From Marinobacter alexandrii (GTDB taxonomy: Bacteria > Bacteroidota > Bacteroidia > Cytophagales > Cyclobacteriaceae): a stretch of 64,000 bases of DNA. Where the stretch lies: positions 2,612,501 to 2,676,500 of the forward strand of contig JBDWTN010000007.1 in NCBI GenBank assembly GCA_039984955.1, written 5' to 3'. The position numbers and the translations under genes were made by a program. Positions within the stretch are counted from its first letter, which is position 1, and the number at the start of each line of letters is the position of its first letter. The notes under the pieces were generated by a model, which saw nothing but the letters and a program-made list of their open reading frames with translations, was not told where the DNA came from and searched no databases. Below, piece after piece: positions 35,798 through 44,947 of this stretch.

Positions 35798-36670
35798 ATG
35801 CGACAGTTAAAAATTACCCAGTCAATTACCAACAGGAGAGAAAGCCACACCCTGGAGAAATATTTTACTGAGGTAAGTAACGTTCCAATGATTACTCCAG
35901 ATGAGGAAGTAACGCTAGCTAAGCGTATCAAAGAGGGCGATGACCTTGCATTGGAAAAACTTGTGAAAGCAAACCTTAGGTTCGTGGTATCTGTGGCTAA
36001 GCAATACCAAAATAGAAGTCTGCCACTAAATGATTTGATCAATGAGGGGAATCTCGGTCTAATTAAGGCAGCAAAGAAATTTGATGAAACAAAGGGATTT
36101 AAATTTATCTCTTACGCCGTATGGTGGATTCGTCAGTCCATTATGCAAGCACTTGCTGAGCAGTCAAGAATTGTTCGTCTTCCTATGAATAAGTCTGGTG
36201 CAATTAACCAGATCAGAAGAGCCTATGCGGAGCTAGAGCAACAGTTTGAGCGTGAACCAACAGAAGAAGAATTGGCTGACATTCTTGACATGAAGCCAAG
36301 CGAAGTAAGAAATACGCTTGGAGCAGAAGTGAAGCAAATGTCAATGGACGCACCTTTCGGAGAGGATGAGAGTGGGTCACTACTGGATGTTCTTGAGAAC
36401 CAAACTACTGGTCCTACAGATGGAAACTTGGTTTTCAATGATTCATTGAAAGTAGAAACCATGAGAGCATTATCTACACTTACAGCTCGTGAAAGAGAAG
36501 TAGTGATGATGAGTTTTGGAATCGGATGTGACAATCCATTCACACTTGAGGAAATTGGCGATGCAATGGGATTGACAAGAGAACGAGTAAGACAAATCAG
36601 AGAGAAGGCGCTTCAAAAATTAAGAGAGCCAGGCAAAAACAGAAGGCTGAAAGAATTCTGTGCAAGCTAG
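35798..36670 (+). CDS. rpoD: Primary sigma factor RpoD/SigA
   Basis: 290 residues: the short Bacteroidota form lacking region 1.1. Region 1.2 (about 20-55; LEKYFTEVSNVPMITPDEEV), region 2 (56-125; NLRFVVSVAKQYQNRSLPLN, DLINEGNLGLIKAAKKFDET, AVWWIRQSIMQALAEQSRIV), region 3 and region 4 (220-286; LTAREREVVMMSFGIG and LEEIGDAMGLTRERVRQIRE) are all intact. It recognises TAnnTTTG promoters such as those marked in this window. It is monocistronic between its own promoter and a strong terminator. Confidence 0.97.
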   Translation: MRQLKITQSITNRRESHTLEKYFTEVSNVPMITPDEEVTLAKRIKEGDDLALEKLVKANLRFVVSVAKQYQNRSLPLNDLINEGNLGLIKAAKKFDETKGFKFISYAVWWIRQSIMQALAEQSRIVRLPMNKSGAINQIRRAYAELEQQFEREPTEEELADILDMKPSEVRNTLGAEVKQMSMDAPFGEDESGSLLDVLENQTTGPTDGNLVFNDSLKVETMRALSTLTAREREVVMMSFGIGCDNPFTLEEIGDAMGLTRERVRQIREKALQKLREPGKNRRLKEFCAS

Positions 36671-36691
36671 CAACTGAGAAAATACGAACTA

Positions 36692-36720
36692 ATCTCGACC
36701 ATAGTGTCGAGATTTTTTTT
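36692..36720 (+). terminator. Rho-independent terminator of rpoD
   Basis: AATCTCGAC (36691-36699) pairs with GTCGAGATT (36706-36714 region) around CATAGT and ends in a run of T up to 36720. Confidence 0.88.
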
Positions 36721-36732
36721 GCCCTAAATAAT

Positions 36733-37368
36733 ATGCCGATTCAAGACAAACTTGCATTTGCACTAAAACAGAAGATTCAGGAGCCAAACAGGCAAGCTGC
36801 GAAATATATTGTTGAAACGGGAGGCATGAATGCAGTGGAAGAGTTAGTTGCTTTCTTCGAAAGCAAACCAATTCAAAGAGCTCAATCTGATGCGGTTCTT
36901 ACACTTGCTTACACGGGAGAGCTGTCTCCAAAATTATTGGTTGGTCAAATTGATTTTTTATTAGAACAATTGAGGAGTCCCATCAATCGTGTTGTTTTTG
37001 GGAGTATGATTGGTCTTGCGCATATCGCCCATTTAGTAAAGGAGAAGTTGTATGATGTACTTCCTCAAATCATTGATGCGATGGATGTTGGTACAGTTGT
37101 GACCAGAGATTATGGATTTCGGATCATGACTACTCTGTATGTCGATAAGCATTTTCAGAATGACATGTTTTTACTCATGCAAGAGCAATTGATGAAAGCT
37201 CCTTCTAATCAGCTCGGCCAATATACTGAGCGATTAATCCAGGAATTGAACAAATCCCACCTGAATGCACTTATTGAAATACTAGAGGAAAGAAGAAGTG
37301 ATATTGAAAATGAATATCACTTAAAAAGATTAAACAAGAACCTTAAAAAATTATACAAACTGCTATGA
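36733..37368 (+). CDS. HEAT-repeat-like protein of unknown function
   Basis: 211 residues, all helical, no signal peptide. Consecutive helix pairs (about residues 18-50, 55-90, 92-130, 135-170) have the spacing of HEAT/ARM repeats: AVEELVAFFESKPIQRAQSD, RVVFGSMIGLAHIAHLVKEK, FRIMTTLYVDKHFQNDMFLL. The C-terminus is a basic helix (LKRLNKNLKKLYKLL). I know no named family. It overlaps the tRNA-binding protein gene by 4 bp (ATGA), so a role next to RNA or translation is possible but unproved. Confidence 0.75.
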   Translation: MPIQDKLAFALKQKIQEPNRQAAKYIVETGGMNAVEELVAFFESKPIQRAQSDAVLTLAYTGELSPKLLVGQIDFLLEQLRSPINRVVFGSMIGLAHIAHLVKEKLYDVLPQIIDAMDVGTVVTRDYGFRIMTTLYVDKHFQNDMFLLMQEQLMKAPSNQLGQYTERLIQELNKSHLNALIEILEERRSDIENEYHLKRLNKNLKKLYKLL

Positions 37369-37697
37369 TTAATTGGAGTGACTTTGAGAAAATAGATATG
37401 CGAGTTGGCACCATTGTTAAAGTGGAGGAATTTCCTGAAGCAAGGAAACCAGCCTATATTCTCACCATTGATTTCGGCCTTGAAATCGGAACCAAAAAGA
37501 GCTCTGCACAAATCACCACACTTTATAACAAGAAGCGTCTGAAAGGCGAGCAAGTCATAGCGGTAGTAAACTTCCAGCCAAAACAAATAGGTCCATTCAT
37601 GAGTGAATGCTTAGTCATGGGCATCTATAATGAAAGTGAAGAAGTGGTGCTACTTAGACCCCAAAGAGAGACAATGAATGGATGCAAAGTGGGTTAA
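37365..37697 (+). CDS. CsaA-like tRNA-binding protein
   Basis: 110 residues: a stand-alone OB fold of the EMAP/MetRS C-terminal type. DFEKIDMRVGTIVKVEEFPEA, then KKSSAQITTLYN and GEQVIAVVNFQPKQIGPFMS match CsaA, including the conserved VVNFxPxQIGPFxSE segment. CsaA binds tRNA-like RNA and was proposed to be a secretion chaperone in Bacillus. It is translationally coupled to the HEAT-like gene. Confidence 0.92.
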   Translation: MINWSDFEKIDMRVGTIVKVEEFPEARKPAYILTIDFGLEIGTKKSSAQITTLYNKKRLKGEQVIAVVNFQPKQIGPFMSECLVMGIYNESEEVVLLRPQRETMNGCKVG

Positions 37698-37824
37698 AGC
37701 CTTGTTCACCTAATTTCTGATATTTTAACCTGTTAATTTCCCTCAAAATCAAGTCAGGGTTAAGTTTTATAAATGGCTCGGTGTGCTTTTCTTTGCGCAC
37801 TTGACACTAAATCTGAAAAATTAA

Positions 37825-38601
37825 ATGCCTCAATCTCATCTGGTTTCCTGGAATGTAAATGGTATTCGTGCCATTGTGAAGAAAGACTTTATTAAGGACG
37901 TAAAAGCAATGAATCCTGATGTTTTATGTCTACAGGAGACAAAAGGCCAGCCAGAAGATGTAAAGACAGCTTTACAGCTTTTTCCAGAATATAGTCTAGC
38001 CGTAAATTCATCCAAAGCCAGGAAAGGCTATTCAGGCACTGCCATCCTTTCAAAGGAAAAACCACTTGAAGTTTTCTATGATATAGGTATTGAGGAGCAT
38101 GATCAGGAGGGAAGAGTCATAGCCGCTGAGTTTCAAGATTTCTTTGTGGTCACAGTATACACACCTAATTCCGGTGAAGGAATGAAGCGTCTGGATTATC
38201 GAGGTACATGGGACGATTCATTCAGAGAATACATCATTTCTCTTGAAGAGAAAAAGCCAGTAATCATTTGTGGAGATCTAAATGTTGCTCATACGGAAAT
38301 AGATATTGCCAGGTCCAAAGAAAATTACAATAAAGCGTCAGGATATACGCAGACTGAAATCGATGGATTGAACGCTTTATTAAATGAGGGATATTTAGAT
38401 ACGTTCAGATTGAAATATCCTGAAGAAGTAAAATACTCCTGGTGGAACTACAAGTATAGAGCGAGAGAGCGAAATGTGGGTTGGAGAATCGACTACTTCC
38501 TGGTGAGTGAAAAATTGAAAGATCAAGTTGCTGAAGCACACATCTACAATGAATATTTTGGATCGGATCACTGTCCGGTTGGATTAAAAATTAATAGCTA
38601 G
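37825..38601 (+). CDS. xthA: Exodeoxyribonuclease III / AP endonuclease
   Basis: 258 residues of the exonuclease-endonuclease-phosphatase fold. N12 (WNVNGIRAI), E38 (LCLQETKG), the Tyr of [11 protein letters not shown] and N of [12 protein letters not shown], and D and H of [12 protein letters not shown] are all in place, and RIDYFLVSE is typical of XthA. It repairs abasic sites in DNA. Length agrees with the family (250-270). gcvT starts 5 bp after the stop. Confidence 0.95.
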   Translation: MPQSHLVSWNVNGIRAIVKKDFIKDVKAMNPDVLCLQETKGQPEDVKTALQLFPEYSLAVNSSKARKGYSGTAILSKEKPLEVFYDIGIEEHDQEGRVIAAEFQDFFVVTVYTPNSGEGMKRLDYRGTWDDSFREYIISLEEKKPVIICGDLNVAHTEIDIARSKENYNKASGYTQTEIDGLNALLNEGYLDTFRLKYPEEVKYSWWNYKYRARERNVGWRIDYFLVSEKLKDQVAEAHIYNEYFGSDHCPVGLKINS

Positions 38602-38606
38602 AAAGC

Positions 38607-39689
38607 ATGGAAACGAAACAAATTCCTTTGAATGACCTGCATGAAAAATTAGGTGGAAAGATGATGCCATTTGCAGGGTATAATATGCCAGTAAGATATT
38701 CTTCTGATAAAGAAGAACACATGACAGTGAGAGAAGGGGTAGGGGTTTTTGATGTCTCGCATATGGGTGAGTTTATGCTTCGAGGACCTCATGCGTTGGA
38801 CTTGATTCAATGGGTGACTAGTAATGATGCTTCCAAGATTATCAACGGTCAGGCGCAGTACTCGTGCTTACCGAATGATAAAGGAGGGATAGTTGATGAT
38901 CTATTGGTATACCGTTTCTCAGAGGAGAAATACATGTTGGTTGTCAATGCCTCTAACATTGAGAAAGATTGGAACTGGATCAAAGGCCAAGACAAATGGG
39001 GAGTAGATATGGAGGATGTGTCAGATGATTTAGTGCTTCTGGCTGTGCAGGGACCAAAGGCAATGGAAACACTTCAAAAACTGACAGAAGTCGATCTTTC
39101 TGAAGTTAAATTTTATCACTTCAAAGCCGCATTCCTTGCCGGATATGAAATGATTATTTCTGCAACTGGATACACAGGATCAGGAGGTTTTGAGCTATAT
39201 ATCAATAAGGAAGATGCTAAAGATGTATGGAATAAAATTTTTGAAGCGGGCGAAGAGTTTGGAATCAAACCGATTGGACTGGGGGCAAGAGATACCTTAC
39301 GACTAGAAAAAGGATTTTGTCTTTATGGTAATGATATTACGGACGAGACATCTCCGCTAGAGGCAGGTCTTGGATGGGTAACCAAATTCACGAAGGACTT
39401 TGTGAATAGCGAAAATATAAAAGCTCAAAAAGAGGCAGGTGTTCAAAGAAAACTAGTTGGTTTTGAAATGACTGAGAGAGGTATTCCCCGTCACGATTAT
39501 GAACTTGCTGATTTAGATGGGAATATTATTGGTATGGTAACTTCTGGTACAATGTCACCCTCGTTGAATCTAGGAATAGGCATGGGCTATGTTACCATCG
39601 AAAACAGTAAGCCTGACACTGAGATCAATGTGATTATTCGGGATAAGCAAGTGAAGGCAAAAGTTGTTAGACCACCATTTTTGAAGTGA
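38607..39689 (+). CDS. gcvT: Aminomethyltransferase, glycine cleavage T protein
   Basis: 360 residues. The folate-binding N-terminal domain ([51 protein letters not shown]) and the GCV_T C-terminal barrel ([36 protein letters not shown]) are complete. It transfers the methylene group of the H-protein aminomethyl arm to tetrahydrofolate. gcvH and gcvP are not in the window. It forms a two-gene run with xthA. Confidence 0.96.
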   Translation: METKQIPLNDLHEKLGGKMMPFAGYNMPVRYSSDKEEHMTVREGVGVFDVSHMGEFMLRGPHALDLIQWVTSNDASKIINGQAQYSCLPNDKGGIVDDLLVYRFSEEKYMLVVNASNIEKDWNWIKGQDKWGVDMEDVSDDLVLLAVQGPKAMETLQKLTEVDLSEVKFYHFKAAFLAGYEMIISATGYTGSGGFELYINKEDAKDVWNKIFEAGEEFGIKPIGLGARDTLRLEKGFCLYGNDITDETSPLEAGLGWVTKFTKDFVNSENIKAQKEAGVQRKLVGFEMTERGIPRHDYELADLDGNIIGMVTSGTMSPSLNLGIGMGYVTIENSKPDTEINVIIRDKQVKAKVVRPPFLK

Positions 39690-39690
39690 C

Positions 39691-39724
39691 CTGAAGGGTT
39701 ATCCTGAACGTGATGAAGGATCTT
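39691..39724. repeat. Fragment of a common intergenic repeat
   Basis: GGTTATCCTGAACGTGATGA and AGGATCT resemble the widespread Bacteroidota repeat GTCATCCTGAACTTG...AGGATCT. Only one short arm is present. Confidence 0.35.
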
Positions 39725-39754
39725 TATTAATTCAAGCAAGATCTAAATATAATT

Positions 39755-40456
39755 ATGAAAACCATTGAAGTTTGTTTAACACCAGACCTGATACATCAGC
39801 ATGATTTGAAAGGAAAAATCGTGGTAGTTGTAGATGTATTTCGGGCAACTTCATGCATCGTAACAGGCTTGGCGAATGAGGTAGAGGCTATCAAGCCGGT
39901 AGGAGAGGTAGATGAAGTCAAGGCCTTAGGAAAGGAAGGCTATTTAATGGCGGGCGAGCGAGGAGGGATCAAGATCCCTGAGTTTGATATGGGAAACTCC
40001 CCTTTTGAATATCAAGCTGATCAAGTAAAAGGAAAGAAGATAGCGATCTCTACGACAAATGGCTCTCAGGCAATCATTAAATCGGAAGGGGCGGACGAAA
40101 TTATTATAGGAGCTTTTTTGAATTTGGAAAGCGTGGCTGAATACGTATTGCAATCTAAAAGCAATGTGCTCATACACTGTGCCGGATGGAAGGGAACACC
40201 TAATCTGGAAGACACGCTTTTTGCCGGAGCATTGATTGATGAATGTGCTGAGGAAATGAAAACAGTTGGCGATTCAGCGTTGGTTGCTCATCAGGTCTAC
40301 ATTGCCAATCATGAAAACTTGTTTGGCATAGCGAAGCAATCAAGCCATGCTGAACGACTCAGTGGATTTGGTATCGAGGAGGATCTGGAGTTTTGTATGA
40401 CAGAAAGTGAGTATCAAGTGGTGCCAAGGCTGGTGGCGGGTGAGTTAATTGTATAA
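39755..40456 (+). CDS. comB: 2-phosphosulfolactate phosphatase family protein (ComB)
   Basis: 233 residues. VVVVDVFRATSCIVTGLANE, GYLMAGERGGIKIPEFDMGN, STTNGSQAI and LIHCAGWKGTPNLEDTLFAG are the conserved blocks of ComB, which removes phosphate from 2-phosphosulfolactate on the way to coenzyme M or sulfolactate. The other sulfolactate genes (comA, comC) are not here and this lineage makes no coenzyme M, so the substrate in Bacteroidota is open. A small membrane-protein gene follows after 2 bp. Confidence 0.9.
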   Translation: MKTIEVCLTPDLIHQHDLKGKIVVVVDVFRATSCIVTGLANEVEAIKPVGEVDEVKALGKEGYLMAGERGGIKIPEFDMGNSPFEYQADQVKGKKIAISTTNGSQAIIKSEGADEIIIGAFLNLESVAEYVLQSKSNVLIHCAGWKGTPNLEDTLFAGALIDECAEEMKTVGDSALVAHQVYIANHENLFGIAKQSSHAERLSGFGIEEDLEFCMTESEYQVVPRLVAGELIV

Positions 40457-40458
40457 AA

Positions 40459-40680
40459 ATGAACTGGATTTACATTCTTATCTCAATAGTGATCATTGTT
40501 CAAATCGCCATTTTCATCATGGGGAGGAGAATAAGGAAACGCGAGAAAGAGAATAATGTGCTGTTTAAGTACGATATCAACTCTCGCCAAAGAGCCTGGC
40601 AGTTGTTGGCTGACCCTTCGATTCCTGATGAGGATAAAGAAAAGATCAAGGCGATTTATGACGATGAATCTTCTGATTAA
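40459..40680 (+). CDS. Small single-pass membrane protein
   Basis: 73 residues. One N-terminal membrane helix (about 4-22; IYILISIVIIVQIAIFIMG) is followed by a basic stop-transfer RRIRKREKE and an acidic cytoplasmic tail (LLADPSIPDEDKEKIKAIYD). It is 2 bp downstream of comB, so cotranscribed. No known family. Its TAA overlaps the convergent gene's stop in a shared TTAA. Confidence 0.72.
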   Translation: MNWIYILISIVIIVQIAIFIMGRRIRKREKENNVLFKYDINSRQRAWQLLADPSIPDEDKEKIKAIYDDESSD

Positions 40681-41600
40681 AAATTCACCTTTGTATCCTT
40701 AAGTATAGACTCAATTCGCTTTTTCTCTGCCTCAGAAAAATGATTTTCGCCCAGTTCCAATACAGCTAGATTTAGAAATGGACTTAGATCATCAGGCATT
40801 TTTTCTATTGCATTATTTCTTAGTAAAAGTACTTTCAATTGACTCAGCTCCTTCAGAGCTATACTAAGGCTTTTAAGGTCTAGATCGGGGTTGTTGTCCA
40901 AAACCAATCCTTGCAAATTCTTAAGAACGCTCATTTCTCTGGGTAAAATTTTTATATCATTCTTAGCCAGACCAAGAATAGTAAGAGACTCCATTTCTGC
41001 TAATACTGAGATAGTATTTTCTAAATTTAATCCTGGATTATCGCTTAGCAATAGTTCTTCAATCATATCCAGTTCACCCATTTTCGGCGGAAGTGATTTC
41101 AAGGAGTTTCCTTCAAGTACAAGCTTATCCAGCATCTTAATGTTGGTTAATACGTCAATCGATTTATCTAGGTCCAGATCTCCATTGAAGGAGAGGTCAA
41201 GTTCTCTTAATTTGGCCCATTTTGATAAGACTTTTGGTAGAGATTTGAATTGATTGCGACTGATGTTAACAACATCAATATTTTGCAATTTTTTCAAATT
41301 ACTTGGGAGAGTGTAGAGACTATTTCCCTCAACCTTAAGCAATTCCAGATTAGCAAAACCTTCAATTCCTCTAGGCAGCTCCTTCAGATTGCAATTAGTT
41401 AGAAACAACACCTTTAAGTTGGTTAGATTAGAGACCATTTCTTCAATGTCCCTCACCTCTTCACAGGGGATGTCAAGCCACTCGACTTGTAAGGGATCAG
41501 GTTTTACCTGACTGAAGGAAGTAAACCTTTTAAGATTATTCTGTGCTTGGGCGAATAAGGTGGAGATTAAAAGAAAGGGAATTGAGAATATCTTTTTCAT
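40677..41600 (-). CDS. Secreted leucine-rich-repeat protein
   Basis: 307 residues from the ATG at 41600, which gives a clean signal peptide (about 1-20, ending LFAQAQ). The frame runs nine codons further to 41627 but those residues spoil it. About ten LRR units of 22-26 residues follow (LTNLKVLFLTNCNLKELPRG, FANLELLKVEGNSLYTLPSN, ELSQLKVLLLRNNAIEKMPD), with alternating 23- and 26-residue repeats giving the PGLNLENTISVL-like longer ones. It should bind protein or glycan in the periplasm or outside. No sorting CTD is visible. Confidence 0.9.
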   Translation of the reverse strand: MKKIFSIPFLLISTLFAQAQNNLKRFTSFSQVKPDPLQVEWLDIPCEEVRDIEEMVSNLTNLKVLFLTNCNLKELPRGIEGFANLELLKVEGNSLYTLPSNLKKLQNIDVVNISRNQFKSLPKVLSKWAKLRELDLSFNGDLDLDKSIDVLTNIKMLDKLVLEGNSLKSLPPKMGELDMIEELLLSDNPGLNLENTISVLAEMESLTILGLAKNDIKILPREMSVLKNLQGLVLDNNPDLDLKSLSIALKELSQLKVLLLRNNAIEKMPDDLSPFLNLAVLELGENHFSEAEKKRIESILKDTKVNF

Positions 41601-41661
41601 GTCACAAAAAGAAATAGAACAACTCATAGAAAGGTCGCAATGGGTAGATTGAGACCTGTTG

Positions 41662-42807
41662 TCAGTGAGACCTATTGTGTTTTAGAAAATCACTTGGAGA
41701 CATCTTGGTTAGTTTTTTGAAAGATCTATTAAAAGTAGCTTTCGAGTTAAATCCGCATTCATAAGCGATAGATTCAATTTTATAATGCTCAAAATCGGGA
41801 TTCATCATCATTGATTTGGCCTCTTCAACTCTGAAATGATTGATAAAATCATAAAAACTTCTCTTCAAATGAGTATTGAGCATGAAGGAAATCAAGTTTG
41901 GTTCTTCTCCAATATGCCTAGATAAGGAGGAAAGGCTTATTTGATCATCTTTAAACAGCTTCTCATCTTTCATGGAGTGCTCAAGTTTATCAATAAGCTC
42001 TTTTACTTTTTCTTTGGAAATACTGGAGTACCCCTTGTTTGAATAAAGAGTTTTTGGTTTGATTAGATGAATACCAGAGGATTGAATCAAAGCTTCCAAA
42101 CCTAAAAAATAAGTTAAGTAGGTTACTCCTAAAATTAAGGTGTACATGATCACAACAAGAAAAAGACCTCCAACATCGTATTGAAATGTTATTAGCAATA
42201 GAATAATGAAGGGAATCCAACAGATCCATATCCAACGATAAAAAGAAATGAACTTCAAAAGCCACCTTAGAGTAATATCCCTTAGGTTGGCATAATTACC
42301 TATTATCCAATTTTCATGATTTTGAATAAGTTTTAAAGACTTGTTGGCGAAATAATAAATAGAACCCCCAGTCCATAGGTAGATCAAGGTGTAGAGAGGG
42401 ATAAATATGGAAGTTCGATCATAGGAGGTATTACATTGAACAGTAAAGGCAACTTGGGCGATGTGGAATACGAGTTCAACAATGGTTGGGATAAATAACT
42501 TAAACTCCGCTTTGGAAAAGGAGAATGCATTGTCAGTCTTGCTCTTAGAATACAAGTACAGCAAAGGACCAATTGCAGTAGTGTAATTCAGAGGAATCCA
42601 CAATAGCCATGAGTAACTAGCTGTAATATTAAAGTCTATCAGCAAGAGGTATGTAAGGTGTAGGAAGGTGACTGCTAGGGCTATAGATAAATACTTATTA
42701 GAATTAGCTTGACTATGTTTTCTAACAGCTAAAACAATGGTAATAATTATGCCCTGAAAAATCCCTGCTGCGATGAGTACATTAACAAAGTTGATGTTGT
42801 AAGGCAT
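41662..42807 (-). CDS. Membrane-bound AraC-family regulator (seven-helix sensor)
   Basis: 381 residues. About seven membrane segments fill residues 8-240 (FVNVLIAAGIFQGIIITIVL, WIPLNYTTAIGPLLYLYS, FIPTIVELVFHIAQVAFTV, WICWIPFIILLLITF, LFLVVIMYTLILGVTYLTYF). A double helix-turn-helix follows (about 280-378; SLSSLSRHIGEEPNLISFML and IESIAYECGFNSKATFNRSF). Such sensors are frequent in Bacteroidota and signals are unknown. Two CTTGATTACTTT repeats just before the ATG (42809-42840) may be its own operator. Confidence 0.92.
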   Translation of the reverse strand: MPYNINFVNVLIAAGIFQGIIITIVLAVRKHSQANSNKYLSIALAVTFLHLTYLLLIDFNITASYSWLLWIPLNYTTAIGPLLYLYSKSKTDNAFSFSKAEFKLFIPTIVELVFHIAQVAFTVQCNTSYDRTSIFIPLYTLIYLWTGGSIYYFANKSLKLIQNHENWIIGNYANLRDITLRWLLKFISFYRWIWICWIPFIILLLITFQYDVGGLFLVVIMYTLILGVTYLTYFLGLEALIQSSGIHLIKPKTLYSNKGYSSISKEKVKELIDKLEHSMKDEKLFKDDQISLSSLSRHIGEEPNLISFMLNTHLKRSFYDFINHFRVEEAKSMMMNPDFEHYKIESIAYECGFNSKATFNRSFKKLTKMSPSDFLKHNRSH

Positions 42808-42808
42808 A

Positions 42809-42840
42809 CTTGATTACTTTGTTCAGGTCTTGATTACTTT
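42809..42840. promoter_or_regulatory. Direct repeat before the AraC-family gene
   Basis: CTTGATTACTTT occurs perfectly at 42809-42820 and 42829-42840, 20 bp apart, on the same face of the helix. It starts 2 bp upstream of the regulator's ATG and runs over the stop of the gene before it. AraC-type activators typically bind such tandem sites. Confidence 0.45.
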
Positions 42841-43304
42841 CTATAATCTACTGAACTCATTTCACCTTTCTCATTGACAATATTTGTTTCCTTGCCGGGA
42901 ATAACATCTGTATTATGAGCAGACACGCAAACCCATCCTTTTGCTTCTTTTCTCATAACAAAACTGAAAATATTCATCCGATCGGCTGGTGATACAACTC
43001 CACCATAGCTAGTCTGTCCAGTAAGCTTCATCCGAGCATGAACGATAGATACATCAATTGAGATTTCTTTTGTGGTGACTTTCCTCAACTCAAGATTTGA
43101 TTTATTGAAAATTACTTTAAGCCCATAATCATGAGCTTTCCAGATATCGTTCCTTTTGTGCCACCATAAGCCTACAACATTGATAAATTCGGCATCTTCT
43201 ATGAACAGGTTTGCAAGAGAGCACGCATCTCTATCGTTCCAAGCATCGACCCATTTTTGAGGTAAATCATTTGGATCGCGGAGATACGTTTGACTGAAGT
43301 TCAT
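42834..43304 (-). CDS. SnoaL-like / SgcJ-EcaC-type protein
   Basis: 156 residues, no signal peptide. NTF2-like fold of the SgcJ/EcaC group: PQKWVDAWNDRDACSLANLF, EDAEFINVVGLWWHKRNDIW, VSIVHARMKLTGQTSYGG, IFSFVMRKEAKGWVCVSAHN, with the C-terminal HNTDV typical of the subgroup. The name oxidoreductase used for this group in databases rests on little evidence. It starts inside the end of the MazG-like gene (4-bp overlap), one of three tightly packed genes. Confidence 0.87.
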   Translation of the reverse strand: MNFSQTYLRDPNDLPQKWVDAWNDRDACSLANLFIEDAEFINVVGLWWHKRNDIWKAHDYGLKVIFNKSNLELRKVTTKEISIDVSIVHARMKLTGQTSYGGVVSPADRMNIFSFVMRKEAKGWVCVSAHNTDVIPGKETNIVNEKGEMSSVDYRK

Positions 43305-43627
43305 TTCAATTTTTCATTTTCAAGATGTCTGGTACCATCTCGAATATTTTTCTTTTCCAGATTCTTTTTCAATGCTTCTGTAAGGTCTATGCCCGTTTGA
43401 TTTGCAAGGCAGATTAAGACCCATAGCACATCGGCCATTTCATCTCCCAGATCTCGATTTTTATCAGAGTCTTTAAAGGATTGTTCTCCATAAGTTCGAG
43501 CTATAATTCTTGCTAATTCTCCAACCTCTTCAGTGAGCATAGCCATGTTGGTCAATTCATTGAAGTAGCGGACCCCTTTGGTTTTGATCCAATCATCTAT
43601 AATCTTTTGAGCTTCTTCAATTGTCAT
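43301..43627 (-). CDS. MazG-like nucleotide pyrophosphohydrolase
   Basis: 108 residues, all helical. The metal site EExxE(n)ExxD is present as EEVGE (about 29-33) and DEMAD (about 62-66). GVRYFNELTNMAMLTEEVGE and ADVLWVLICLANQTGIDLTE are typical of the small all-alpha NTP-PPases that remove damaged or excess dNTPs. It overlaps both neighbours by 4 bp and forms an operon with them. Confidence 0.92.
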   Translation of the reverse strand: MTIEEAQKIIDDWIKTKGVRYFNELTNMAMLTEEVGELARIIARTYGEQSFKDSDKNRDLGDEMADVLWVLICLANQTGIDLTEALKKNLEKKNIRDGTRHLENEKLK

Positions 43628-44187
43628 CTATTACTATTAGCTTCTAAATTTTCATTGATGTGTTTCAACTCAAAACCTTCTTTTTCAAGCTTGGATAGAA
43701 AAAAACTCATCCTATTTCGTTCTTCTGACATCAAGCTGTCCATATCGGGTTCAAATTCTTTGAATGTTTCATGCGGGAATCGCTTGCCAGGCTTGTAATG
43801 ATCTTCCCAAAATAAGCTTTCTACTATTGTATCACCATGATAATAATACTTAAATTCTTCTGCGAGCCTATTATCCATGAAATTGATCATATGACCAGAG
43901 AATATGGGTTTTTCATTTTCAAAGTAGAAGTAATCATCTCGTTCAAAATGTGGTGTTTTTATGACACCAACAAGTTTCATTAAACGTCCTTCATTAAAGT
44001 ACCCACGTACTTTATAAACAGAATCGGACAGCACAAAGTCATCTTCCACAATACTGATCCTATGGTTGTGATCAATGCTTTTCACTTTATAGTCAATTGC
44101 TTCGACTAGATGTCTATTTTCCTTCTTTACTTCTGAGCCACAGGAATAAAAAAGAAGTACTGTGATGATGAGGCCTAATTTTCTCAT
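43624..44187 (-). CDS. Lipoprotein of unknown function
   Basis: 187 residues with a lipobox (LLFYSC, Cys at about 16). The mature part includes beta strands (HRISIVEDDFVLSDSVYKVR, GYFNEGRLMKLVGVIKT, YFYFENEKPIFSGHMINFMD) and a helical end (MDSLMSEERNRMSFFLSKLE). No recognised family. It is first of a three-gene operon; the MazG-like gene starts in its last 4 bp. Confidence 0.72.
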   Translation of the reverse strand: MRKLGLIITVLLFYSCGSEVKKENRHLVEAIDYKVKSIDHNHRISIVEDDFVLSDSVYKVRGYFNEGRLMKLVGVIKTPHFERDDYFYFENEKPIFSGHMINFMDNRLAEEFKYYYHGDTIVESLFWEDHYKPGKRFPHETFKEFEPDMDSLMSEERNRMSFFLSKLEKEGFELKHINENLEANSNR

Positions 44188-44410
44188 GGTATAGGTTGGT
44201 TTTTATGAAAAGTTAAGCAATTCCAAACTTCACTTTATGTTCCATTCCATGGATTAGCGGATTTATTCGATGTAAGCAGCTAAATAAGTTGTAAAAAAGC
44301 ACTGAAAAAAGTGGTTAGAATGAAAACAAAAAGACAGCTCTTTCGTCCATATACAATCATTGAATTAACCATCATTGATATCAGACTAAGAATATTATAA
44401 AAAAAACAAG

Positions 44411-44929
44411 ATGAAAAACTTAAAAATTGCTTCATTCCTGATACTGAGTCTATTATTTACATTCTCTGCTCTAGCACAAAAAGATAAGAGTAAGAGGAAA
44501 AGTCCTCCAGCTCAGGTTTCACAAGAAGTAGATGGGCTAAATATCACAATTGACTATAGTCGCCCTTCCAAAAGAGGACGTGAGATTTTCGGTGGATTAG
44601 AAGACTATGGTAAAGTTTGGAGAACTGGAGCGAATGAGACAACTTGGATAGAGCTATCCAAAGATGTGAAAGTAGAAGGTAAGGCCTTAGCAGCCGGTAA
44701 GTATGGTTTATTCACTATTCCGGGTGAAGATGAATGGATTATTATCTTCAACAAAAAATGGGATGGATGGGGTGCTTATGAGTATAAGGAAGATGAAGAT
44801 GTATTACGAGTGTCGGTTACACCTTCAACCACAGAAGAAGTTGTTGAGTTGTTTTCAGTAGATGTCGAAAACAGTGGAGATGTGATCTTAGCTTGGGATC
44901 AAACCAAAGTAAAATTTTCAATTAGATAA
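44411..44929 (+). CDS. DUF2911 exported protein
   Basis: 172 residues with a signal peptide (about 1-22, ending SALAQ). The DUF2911 signature is clear: SQEVDGLNITIDYSRPSKRG, then REIFGGLEDYGKVWRTGANE, TTWIELSKDVKVEGKALAAG, KYGLFTIPGEDEWIIIFNKK. The function of the family is unknown; it is periplasmic and frequent in Bacteroidota. Transcribed alone, with a good terminator. Confidence 0.92.
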   Translation: MKNLKIASFLILSLLFTFSALAQKDKSKRKSPPAQVSQEVDGLNITIDYSRPSKRGREIFGGLEDYGKVWRTGANETTWIELSKDVKVEGKALAAGKYGLFTIPGEDEWIIIFNKKWDGWGAYEYKEDEDVLRVSVTPSTTEEVVELFSVDVENSGDVILAWDQTKVKFSIR

Positions 44930-44947
44930 AATTGACAATGGAAAGTT

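Noticed and set aside
37700-37824. Short hairpin GTGTGC...GCGCAC before xthA as a regulatory RNA
   Set aside because: Only six base pairs with one G-U, no T-run and no known motif; compatible with chance.
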